From: Emiliania huxleyi CCMP1516
Lineage: Eukaryota; Haptophyta; Isochrysidales; Noelaerhabdaceae
Direction: 5' to 3'
NCBI RefSeq assembly: GCF_000372725.1
Contig: NW_005200416.1
Span: forward strand, 30,069 to 94,068
DNA: 64,000 nt
Part shown: positions 42,851-52,300 of the stretch, in pieces
How positions within the stretch are numbered: position 1 is the first letter of the stretch
How the letters are laid out: each line of letters starts with the position of its first letter
Made by a program: the position numbers and the translations under genes
The notes under the pieces: generated by a model
Databases searched by the model: none
The model's input: the letters and a program-made list of their open reading frames with translations, nothing else
What the model was told of the DNA's origin: nothing

Positions 42851-43876
42851 ATGCGCAACGCCGCGAGGCCCTTCTTCACGCACTCTGGCGGCGCGCTCGG
42901 CTTTGCGCCGGTGACGCTGCCGCCGCTGCCGAGCGGCGCCGTCCTCGACGTGCGCGAGTGTCCGCCGCCAGGCTCGCTAGCTGCAGCGCGAGCGCCGGTG
43001 CTCGGTGGACGGGTGTGGCCCGCCGCGGCCGCTCTGTGCCGCTGGCTCCGGCTCTCACGCCCGGCGCTGCTTGGGCTGCCCGTCGTGGAGCTCGGGTCTG
43101 GCACCGGCGCGGTCGGCCTGTACGCAGCGGCGCTGGGCGCGAGCAGGGTTGCCCTCACCGATGGATCTGCAGAGGTGGCCATGGACTTGTTTGCTGATGC
43201 GCCAACGCCGATGCGATGAATGAACGGAGTATGAGTTAATGGTTAGGTGATAGACCTGCTGCGCGCCAACGCCACCCGCAACGCGCCGCACCACAGCGCG
43301 GTCGTGTCGGTGTCGGCGCTTCGGTGGGGCGACGGCAACGATGCCGCCGCTGCGTGGCCGCAGGCAGAGGAGCCACCTGCCGCTGGTGCGACAGTCGGAG
43401 AAATGAGAAGAACCGTCAGAGAACATGGATTGGGCGTGTCCACACGCGGTGATTTCCGAGGCAAGGGGGTGAAGGACGCCGTCGTTGCGGCGTGTGATGG
43501 ACTCAGCGAGTGCAGCACGCCGGACTCATCACATGCAGCGTGGAACGCCGCGTCGGAGGCTGAGCCGGCGGGAGGTCTCGTGCTGGGGTCCGACCTCACC
43601 TACTTTGTCGACGACCACAGGCCTCTCTGCGACACCATCGCCGCGCTCCTCGCCGCCCGGCCGCTCGCTCGCGCGGTGCTGGCGCACCAGCGGAGAGGCC
43701 TGCTCTTCCGCGGCGGCCGCACGCCCGGCGACCACCACCTCGACCACTTTTGCGCCGTCGCCGCAGCGAGCGGCCTGCGCGTGACGGCGGTGCCCGGCGC
43801 CGCAGCGGAGGCGGCGAGCGGGGCGGCTGGGGAGAACGTGTCGCTGCTCGAGGTGGAGGCGGACCGCGAGAGGTAG
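42851..43876 (+). CDS. METTL21/FAM86-type protein methyltransferase
   Basis: Exons 42851-43174 and 43247-43876 give 317 residues. The seven-beta-strand methyltransferase core is clear: a W.AA motif upstream (RVWPAAAALCRWL), the SAM site VVELGSGTGAVGLYAA (about residue 77), VALTDGSAEV, and the post-IV motif GSDLTYF (about residue 223) followed by an LAHQRRG strand. Family members methylate lysines of chaperones and translation factors; the substrate here is unknown. The 72-nt intron is GT-AG, with GTGGCCATGGAC at its start echoing GTGATAGACC at exon 2. About 60 residues between the fourth and fifth strands look unlike protein (roughly 43390-43560) and may be an unspliced intron or an insertion. 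Confidence 0.75.
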
Positions 43877-44035
43877 AAGCTGCGTGGGATGCGAGCGCGT
43901 TGTGTTACTCGTGGAAGGCTTCCGTATATACACCCCGCGCCCCGCTGTCGCTCCGACCAGCGCGGCGCTCTCTCTCCGTCTTCAGACACACACTTGACTT
44001 CCCAGAACCCAGATCCCACCACTCGACTAGGTTAG

Positions 44036-44150
44036 GTTAGGTAGAAAGGTGAAGTAGAACAGTCAGGCTCGGACTGGACACCAGCGCGGTATGGGTGGAC
44101 GCGGGACAGATGATGACGACACGCTCGAGCGACACACAGACACAAACAAC
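44036..44150 (+). repeat. Dispersed leader-like repeat, copy 2
   Basis: About 110 nt nearly identical to the reverse complement of 63421-63530, including GTAGAAAGGTGAAG, CTCGGACTGGACACCA and GCGGTATGGGTGGACGC. It supplies the start codon and first ~14 codons of the next gene. Confidence 0.85.
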
Positions 44151-46236
44151 TCGACTCCGCACGCCCACGCAGCAAACCCGGGCCGAGAACAAGGCGGTTG
44201 CAATGGAGATGCTCTCCAAGCTGAGCCTTGAGCGTGGTGACTCCTGCACCTTCTTCATGCTGGACGCTGCTTTTGTGCGCAAATTCCCGGGCAAGAGTCT
44301 GCCTTTCTTCCAGGAGATTCGGGACCATTTCGTTACCGATGAGCCGCTCATCGAAGTGGCGCTCACCTACGCCGACGTCGTGAAGGGCACCCACATTGAG
44401 ACGACCTTGGCGGTCTCGCACCGCTGGATGCAGCCGGACGACCCGGACCCCGACGGCGAGCAGCTCAAGGCGCTCAAAGGCTTCCTCAACTCGCCCGCCG
44501 GCAAGAAGATTGAGCGCGTCTGGATAGACTCTGCGTGCATGCCGCAGGACCAGCCAAAGGGCTCGCGCAGCGCGGAGGACGCGGCCGCCTTCAAGAGGAT
44601 GCTCAAGGAGGTGAACCGGCTTTACCTCGGCACCACCGTCCTGATCCTCCTCGACATGTCGTACGTGTCCCGCTTCTGGACTCAGTTTGAGTCGTGGCTG
44701 TCTATGCAGTACGCCACCCCCTCCGGCCTCAAGCCGGCGGTGGGCACCAAGAACGAACGGCATCACATCGTCTGCATCCAGAACGCCGCTGCGCAGGCCG
44801 AGTCGTTCGCGAAGCTGCTCGTCGATCAGTGGGCGAACAAGACGCCGGACGAGGCGCACGCCTTCCTCTCCAAGCCTGACGTCACCGTGACCAACCAGGG
44901 CGACAAGGACTTGCAGCTGCCGAAAATCATGGAGCTCGACGCGACGGTGCAGGGCGCGTTTGGGGACATCTCGCGGTCGCTAGAGGATGAGCTTGCGGCG
45001 AGCGAGGCGGCGGCTGCGCGCGCGGAGGCGGAGCTGACCGCGTGGGAGGCGGAGAACGACGCCAAGGCCGGCGAGAAGAACCGGCTGAAGGTGGCGGCGC
45101 GGCAGGCGGCGAGCGCGGTGGCGGCGGCGCGGGCGGCGAAGGAGGAGCACGCGCGGGCGATCTCGAGTAGTATCGTCCCGGCAATGATGAAGCGGGCAGA
45201 GGCAGCGTTGGCAGAGGACAGCCTCAGTATGTCCGACGTGCCGGAGTTGGTGCTGCAGCTGAGCGGCGGAGGGGACAAGCAGAAGGAGCAGGCCGCGGCG
45301 GCGCTGGCGAAACTCGCTCTCAACGACGACAACGTGGTGGCGATCGCGAGGGCGGGCGGCATCGCGCCGCTGGTGGCGCTGGCTCGCGGCGGCACGGACG
45401 GGCAGAAGGAGCAGGCCGCGAGGGCGCTAAGATTGCTCGCTAACAACGCCGACAACCAGGTGGCGATCGCGAGGGCGGGCGGCATCGCGCCGCTGGTGGC
45501 GCTGGCTCGCGGCGGCACGGACGGGCAGAAGGAGCAGGCCGCGAGGGCGCTAAGATTGCTCGCTAACAACGCCGACAACCAGGTGGCGATCGCAAAGGCG
45601 GGCGGCATCGCGCCGCTGGTGGCGCTGGCTCGCGGCGGCACGGACCGGCAGAAGGAGTATGCCGCGGGGGCGCTGGCGATCCTCTCTTACAACGCCGACA
45701 ATAAGGTGGCGATCGCGAAGGCGGGCGGCATCGCGCCGCTGGTGGCGCTGGCTCGCGACGGCACGGACGGGGAGAAGGAGCGTGCCGCGGCGGCGCTGTG
45801 GAACCTCGCTCTCAACGACGACAACCAGGTGGCGATCGCGAGGGCGGGCGGCATCGCACCGCTGGTGGCGCTGGCTCGCGGCGGCACGGACGGGCAGAAG
45901 GAGGAGGCCGCGGGGGCGCTGTGGAACCTCGCTGGCAACGCCGACAACCAGGTGGCGATCGCGAGGGCGGGCGGCATCGCGCCGCTGGTGGCGCTGGCTC
46001 GCGACGGCACGGACGGGCAGAAGGAGAAGGCCGCGGGGGCGCTGAGGAACCTCGCTTGCAACGCCGACAACAAGGTGGCGATCGCGAAGGCGGGCGGCTT
46101 CGCGCCCCTTGTGGCTGCGGCCCCGGCGTCAAAGACAATTATGTGCTGCGGCTGCCGCAACAAGTTTGGGGTGCCGCCCAACACCTTAATCGTCGCGTGC
46201 CCCTATTGCAAGACGCACAACCGCGTGCCTCCCTGA
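44110..46236 (+). CDS. HET/TIR-like domain + ARM repeats + zinc ribbon
   Basis: One exon, 708 residues. Residues ~98-240 resemble fungal/protist HET or TIR-like modules: TTLAVSHRWMQPDDPDPDG, ERVWIDSACMPQ, and the aromatic FWTQFESWLSMQYATP. A coiled-coil, Ala/Glu-rich stretch follows (about 285-370). Seven complete 41-residue armadillo-type repeats and one partial one come next (about 378-668; consensus GGIAPLVALARGGTDGQKE...NQVAIARA), nearly identical at the DNA level with a 123-nt period. The C-terminus is a small zinc ribbon (CCGC...CPYC). This effector-plus-repeat layout is like innate-immune/NLR-type sensors; that role is inference. The true start is ATG 44110 (44095 is GTG) and lies inside the dispersed repeat. 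Confidence 0.8.
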   Translation: MMTTRSSDTQTQTTRLRTPTQQTRAENKAVAMEMLSKLSLERGDSCTFFMLDAAFVRKFPGKSLPFFQEIRDHFVTDEPLIEVALTYADVVKGTHIETTLAVSHRWMQPDDPDPDGEQLKALKGFLNSPAGKKIERVWIDSACMPQDQPKGSRSAEDAAAFKRMLKEVNRLYLGTTVLILLDMSYVSRFWTQFESWLSMQYATPSGLKPAVGTKNERHHIVCIQNAAAQAESFAKLLVDQWANKTPDEAHAFLSKPDVTVTNQGDKDLQLPKIMELDATVQGAFGDISRSLEDELAASEAAAARAEAELTAWEAENDAKAGEKNRLKVAARQAASAVAAARAAKEEHARAISSSIVPAMMKRAEAALAEDSLSMSDVPELVLQLSGGGDKQKEQAAAALAKLALNDDNVVAIARAGGIAPLVALARGGTDGQKEQAARALRLLANNADNQVAIARAGGIAPLVALARGGTDGQKEQAARALRLLANNADNQVAIAKAGGIAPLVALARGGTDRQKEYAAGALAILSYNADNKVAIAKAGGIAPLVALARDGTDGEKERAAAALWNLALNDDNQVAIARAGGIAPLVALARGGTDGQKEEAAGALWNLAGNADNQVAIARAGGIAPLVALARDGTDGQKEKAAGALRNLACNADNKVAIAKAGGFAPLVAAAPASKTIMCCGCRNKFGVPPNTLIVACPYCKTHNRVPP

Positions 46237-47938
46237 CGGCGTCGAAGGGGTGCTCGTCACGGCGGCAGTCGGGCAGCCACGGGCGCCGCCAAGGGCGGTC
46301 TGCGGGAGAGGAGCGTGGATCGTGAGAGCGGAGCTCTCAGCGAAGCGCCCGGCTAGGCAGGAGTGCGCCAGGGGGTACACCGCGGTCGGAGCGTAGGCAG
46401 GCGCCCAACGATCGGCGTGCTGATGCGCGTGTGTGAGCTAGGTTCGTGTGGCGTGCATGCGGTCCTTCTGTGCGTGTCCCCGCGTGTCTGGAGTGATGTG
46501 TGTGCCCCCAACACTAAACAGAAATCATATACCAGCCATGACTGTTTCCCCAGAGAAAAGAATCGGCTCGCCCGCGTTTTACTCTGGCACCGCGCGCACG
46601 GCCGCAGCCACACCTCGACAGCTAAGAGCGACTCCAGCGTCCAGGTTCGAGACACCCGGTTGGGCTTGGGCGTTGGGGGGGGGTTTGCTTTGGGGGGTAG
46701 CCCGTCGCCCATAAGATCCATCAAGGGGATCCATCAAACGTCCGTCGAATCCGTCGACATCCGTCGCCAGCTGGCGTGGCTCACGCGCCGGCCGCTGCGC
46801 CAGAATCGTTTTGTGCTAGGCGGGTTGGCGTTGTGCCGGCAGGCGGGTAGCCGGGTACTGGGCTGGGTTTTTAGGCATTGTGGGGTTGGCACTCCCATCG
46901 ACCCTCATGACCTCCTGCGGTCTCTGAGGTGGACACCAGTAGGTGTGGGACCATAGCCAGGGTACACTCGAAGGCTGGGTAAGCAGTAGAGGTCGATACT
47001 CGACGCGTCCCACATGGTCTGTGTCGCTGTCGGCACGCTGTCGACAGGACGTCGAGCGACACCGGTGGCAGTGCCACCCAGGAGTGGTCGGGCGGTCTCC
47101 CGTCATGAGAGAGCCACCATGTGATCCGTATGATGGTTCCTGACAACCGCCTCAGTCAACTTTCGTCACAGTTCCCGCTCTGAGAGGAGCTGCGGGTCAG
47201 TTCGACAGCTGGAGCTGTGTCGCCGGCGTGCGGCGGCCTGCCTCCGGAGGTGCCTCTGAGGTGGACATTTTTTGGTCACCGCGAGAGAAAAAAAAACTGT
47301 TCAGTTTTCAAAGGCAAAAACGCCAGCCTACGCCCTCCCCTCACACTGACACTTCTCCCCTATTCCCGTCTTTAGGTTGCGCACATCTCCCAGCGAGCTA
47401 GGTTCTCCGCTTTTTCTCCCCTAGTCATCTGCCCGCGCCGCGCGCCTCTGTGGGCGTCTAGTGCAGCCACTGACAGAACTGTTCCAAAGGAGTGGTCAAC
47501 GTCTCGCCTGAAGTCGGGTGGGCTCGCGCACTGCTTAGCCCTAGGGGAGGGGTGTGTGTGAGGTGTCGGAATGGTAAGGTTTCAGGCCGCCAAGGTGTGG
47601 GGGATTTGGGGGATGAGTCAGGAGCCAGCAGCCTTCCTGCTGGACCTGAGTTCACAGCTCCTCCGCCCGACGGGGTGGTCCCTTGGATTCGGGCCCCGCT
47701 CCCTTTTCCTGCGCCTGGTCTGTCCCTGTCAAGTGTGTGTTGCGAGATGCAGAGCTGGTTAGGCTGGAGCGCGGGCGGTGCGGTGGCAGGCGAGGGCAGC
47801 GCGGTAGGCGAGAGGCGGCCGCGGGGCTTCGAGTGGCGCGATAGGAGGGTAGGCTGGCTGTGGAGGGGCGCCGCGTGGCCTCGGCAAATGAGTAGTGCTT
47901 TATGAGCGGCCAGTTTTGTGCGTATTGCATATCGAGCC
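46237..47938. other. Long intergenic region
   Basis: No supported gene. A TTTTTTGGTCACCGCGAGAGA word near 47266-47290 recurs at 48268-48292, so part is dispersed repeat. Short open frames have no domain. Confidence 0.4.
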
Positions 47939-48015
47939 TGCGGTGTGGCCTAGTTGGTGCAGCGTTCGGGTCGGGGACGTTTTGGTCGTTGGTTCGAGCC
48001 CAGCTGGTGCAGTTC
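47939..48015 (+). other. tRNA-like sequence with A and B boxes (SINE head or tRNA pseudogene)
   Basis: TGGCCTAGTTGG at 47946-47957 matches the Pol III A-box consensus and GGTTCGAGCCC at 47991-48001 the B box, 33 nt apart. A 5-bp anticodon-like stem (CGTTC/GGACG) around GGGTCGG and a T-stem (GTTGG/CCAGC) can form, but position 33 is not U and the acceptor arms do not pair. It is therefore unlikely to be a working tRNA. Confidence 0.45.
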
Positions 48016-48721
48016 GTAGTCGCGTAGCGCGCGGGTGCGCGGCAGCCTCGGCAACCGAGGCGACAGTGGCGAGCAGGGGCGAGCAGGGGCGAGCAGGGGT
48101 CAGAGCAGTGCGGCGCGCCGAATTTTTTTCGATGGGCTCGGTCAGTGGGCGTGTCAGGAGGCGGCCGGCCGGGAGAAACTCGGCAGTAAAACTCCCGCGC
48201 CGGCCCAGGAGGTGGGAGTGTCACGGAGGCGGCCATTGGCGCGCGCTCCTTGTCTTCGTGGGTCCGAGTTTTTTTGGTCACCGCGAGAGAACGCGTGTTC
48301 GAATTTTTACTCCGGAACTTCAACTCTGCACGCGCACCGGCCAGGGCTACAATAGTGCCAGTGAGGCGGAGGCGCGAGTCGGAAGGCCGCGACCGTCAAG
48401 TGTCCCCCAATTTTCCTACTGTACCGTACCAAAGTGTGAACAGGTTGGAGCAGCAGCTCCTGAGCACGGCGCCGCAGGCGCCTGTTGATAGGTCCAGGTG
48501 ATAGCCCTGGATGGGCAATGCATACGCCTCACTGGGCCTCAGATCGCCCGACCGCGTCCCGGTGCTCTGTGGTCGGATTTGTGACGCCGCCTCACCGCGC
48601 CGCGGCCGGGGGCCCTCCGGAGGCCGAGGATGGCCGTGGCGGACCAGGACGAGCTCTGGGAGGTGAAGTGTCAGTGTATATATTGTAGAGACCAACCATG
48701 TCCACAATATCTCTCAGTCTA
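48016..48721. other. Region after the tRNA-like head
   Basis: Possible SINE body with GCGAGCAGGG repeats (48070-48098) and a repeat of the GGTCACCGCGAGAGA word. No gene supported. Confidence 0.35.
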
Positions 48722-48795
48722 GCTAAGCCTGGGAAGGCGATACCGGGGCCGTACAGCAGCTTGATGGTGCTTCGCCGGCGTTCGTCCCGGAGCGG
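48722..48795. repeat. Dispersed repeat shared with 28667-28735
   Basis: Same order of words as the first copy (GGGGCCGTACAGCAGCTTGA, then TGGTGCTTCGCCGGCG). Confidence 0.7.
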
Positions 48796-48874
48796 TGCCG
48801 GACGGGCGGTCCGGGGGACAAAATCGAGGGACAACGCCGACGGCGCTCTGATTCGACTTTTAACTTCAAACAAA

Positions 48875-48913
48875 GACAGTGGCACGCGCCGCACTGCGGC
48901 GCGTGCCACTGTC
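48875..48913. other. Perfect 39-nt palindrome
   Basis: Two 19-nt arms (GACAGTGGCACGCGCCGCA and its exact complement) surround a single C at 48894. It could extrude a very stable cruciform or RNA hairpin. It lies between a dispersed repeat and the 3' side of the PPR-methyltransferase gene; role unknown. Confidence 0.85.
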
Positions 48914-49308
48914 AGGAGCGGATCCGTCAGTTAGTTGTGTTCACGCCGGGATCGTGTCCCTCACAACCTGGGCAGACTTTAGCCTACCACAGTACAATCG
49001 CTGTGAACCCAGCCACGTAAACTCGAAATACGAAAACTCTCTCGGCAGGTGCAGAAGCCGTATGCAGAAGCACGCGGAGCTCGTCGCCAAGGAGATACGA
49101 AGTTTCTTACCTTTACCCCTGCCCAGGGTCATGTTGACACCGCCCGTAATTTAGTCGGATCTACAGGGAATTCTGGGATCTACGCGCGCTCGAGCGCGCA
49201 CGCCCCCGGGTCTCCTCACCCACACGGGTCTCCTCAATCCTCACCAAAAGCGTGGCCGCTTCAGTCTCCACAGCCTTTTCGGGCTTCGCTTGTGTGTAGT
49301 ACTCCACG

Positions 49309-52300
49309 CTACGCCTTCTCCAGCAGCAGGAAGAAGCGGTCCGCGTGCTGGCCGTGCTCCCAGAAGCGGTCAAAGTAGGACTGCTCGTCGACGAGGAAAC
49401 CGCCCTCCGCGCCGGGGCTGCCGTGGAAGATGCGGATGCCTAGTTGCCAAGTAGTCGACACATTAATGCTTGCTAATCAACAGTCAATGGACGACGCCGT
49501 GGAAGATGCGGGTGCCTAGTTAACAAGTAGTCGACACTTCACTGCGTGCTAATGAGCAGTCAGGAGACGCCGCGGAAGACGCGGGTGCCGTCGACCCGCT
49601 CGCACGAGCGACCCTCGAGCGGCACGGACGCGAAGCAGCGGCCTGCGTCGCCGGCGGCGGCGGCGCCTCTCCGCATCTCGCCGAGCAGCCGCGCGAGGCT
49701 GCAGCAGTAGCGGTGGTTGTCGGAGAAGATGGTAAGGCGGCCGGAGGGACGCAGCGCGCGGTGCGCGGCGTCGAAGAGTGGCGGGGTGAGGAGCGAGCCG
49801 GTGAGGTGGGAGAGCGAGTCCTGAGAGGCATGGTTAGAGAGGAGGCGACTAGTAGGTGCGAGAGTGAGTCGATGGGAGTCATGATTAGAGAGGAGTGACT
49901 AGTCAGGTGCGAGAGCGGTTCCTTGTGGGTCAAGGAGGGAGCTCGGCGGTATCTCTCTCGGCTATGTCTCGACCATCTCTCGGCCATCTCTCGGCCATCT
50001 CTCGGCTCTATCTCCGCCTCGGTGCCCCACCGGTGCGGCGGCTCGGGGAAGTTGACGAAGATATGCGCCACCGACTCTGGCGACACCTGCACCAGTTAAT
50101 TCATTAACTAATTATTTAATTAACAATTAACTCTGGCGACACCTGCACGGAGCAGCAGTGCATCGCCGTGCTTAACGGAGTCGCTTAGGCGGCTCCGGTG
50201 GTGTGCCGGTGTGTGTGCCAGTCCGCGCCAGTCCGCGCCCTTGCCGTGCCAGTGTGCTGTGAGAGAGGCTTGTGTTTTCAGAACTCTGGCGACACCCGGT
50301 CTCGCAGCAGCGCGACGCCGTCGCCTCCAACCACCGCTAAGTTGTCGACCCGCCCCAGCGCCACGCGGGAGAGGAGGGAGGCGACGCGGTCGTGCTTCAG
50401 CTCGCACGCCACCTAAACCGTTCGAAGCTTCATGGTTGAGTACGTATTCATCGCGCGCTTGTGCTTCAGCTCGCACGCCACCCAGTTCGCCGCGCCCGCG
50501 TCCGCCGCCGCCTGGGCAGCCACCCAGTCGCATGATTATTAGCTAACAATCAGCTATTATTAGAATTAGTTAGCCGCCGCCTGGGCAGCCACCCAGTCGC
50601 CGGTGCCCGAGGCCAGCTCGAGCTTCACGGGCAGTACCGGCGGCGGAGGCGGCGCGCTGTCGGCGCCGTCGGCGGCGGAAGGCGCAAAGAGCCTACGCGC
50701 TGATGACCCGGGCATCAGGGCGGGAGGGCGAGGAGTGTGGCGGAATACAGCGCAATACGGGTCCTCTCGACCGCTGTTTGGGGGACAAACCACGCTAGTA
50801 TTCCGCTTCAAGACACACACGTGTTTCCGCTTCTACCGCAAAGAGCCTCTGCCACCGGATGCGGCCGTCCCGCGTGAAGCTGGCGGCCAGGCCTGTGCGG
50901 GAGATATGGGGAGATATGGGGAGAGAGGGGGAGAGAGATGGGGAGGCATGTGAAGCTTGCGGCCGCGCCCTTCCGGAAGCGGCGCGAGGCCGCCTTGCGC
51001 GCAGACCTGAGGGCTCGCCCCCTCCGAAGTAATTAAGTCGTCCTTCACTCCCACCCCTTGGGCCGACTTGCGTGCGGACCGCTTGCCCGCCGGCGACAGC
51101 CCCGTCGCGCCGCCGCCCCGTCGCAGCGCGGGTCGCAGTCCGAGGGTGCGCTTTAGCGAGCCGACGAGGTGCCTTGAAGAAGTAATCAACACGTCATTCC
51201 CAAATAGCGGCGGTGGAGTGCGCCGCAGCGAGCCGACGAGGTGCCTTCAACAATTAACAACGAAGTGACTCACGATCAGCCAAGGTGGTGTGCGCCGCAG
51301 CGAGCCGAGGCGCCGCACGAGCATCTTCCTCGAGAGCGGCGGCAACTCAGCGGCCGCCGCCGCCGGCGGCGGCGGCGGCGGCGGCGGTGCACCGGCGGCG
51401 GTGCCGGTAGTGGCGGCGGCGGCGGGCGGCGGCGGCGGAGGAGGAGGTGGAGGAGGAGGAGGAGGTGGAGCAGGCCCGCGGGGGTCTGGCTGCAGCAAGT
51501 GATCCATCTCGGACGGGTGGGCGAGCGAGAGGGCCTAATTAATTATATCAGTTAATCAACTAATTAATTAAGTGATCTCGGACGGGTGGGCGAGCGAGAG
51601 GGCCTAAAAAAGAAAGCCATCGCCGGCCTTTGCTCGGCTGGATCTACTATATCTCGGCGGGATCTCGGCTAGACCTCGGCTAGACCTCGGCTCGGCTGCA
51701 CCTCGGCTGCACCTCGGCTCCACCTCGGCTACACCTCGGCTACACCTCGGCTACACCTCGGCGATATCTCGGCTATATCTCCGCCTCCGGAGGCACGAGG
51801 GGCGAGCGGCCAAACAGCAGCGTCCGGCGCAGCGGCGCAACGAGCTGCTGTGCCGCCACTGCGCCGAGCGAGCGGCTTAGCCTCTGCGCCTCGCGCTGCA
51901 GCTCCGCGCGCCGAAACACCTCAATTAGTGAGTCAATTAATTGGTTAACTAATGTAATCATCGAGGGCTGCAGCTCCACGTGCCGGAATACCTTGGCCTC
52001 CGCCCGCTCCTCGCCGCCCCACTCCCCGCCGCCGCCGCCAGCCCACCCGCCGCCCGCCTCGCCGCCGCCCGCCTCTCCTCCGCCGCGCGCACTCGACTCG
52101 GCGAGCAGCTGGCGCGCCTATCGCAATGCCAATTAATGCTAATCAATGGGCAACTAGCTAACTCATAAGTCTCGGCGAGCAGCCGGCGCGCCTGTCGCAA
52201 TGCCAATTAATGCTAATCAAGGAGCAGCTAACTCACTCATTCATCGGCGAGCAACCGGCGCGCCTGTCGCAATGCGTCGCGTGCCAGCGCGTCCTTGCCC

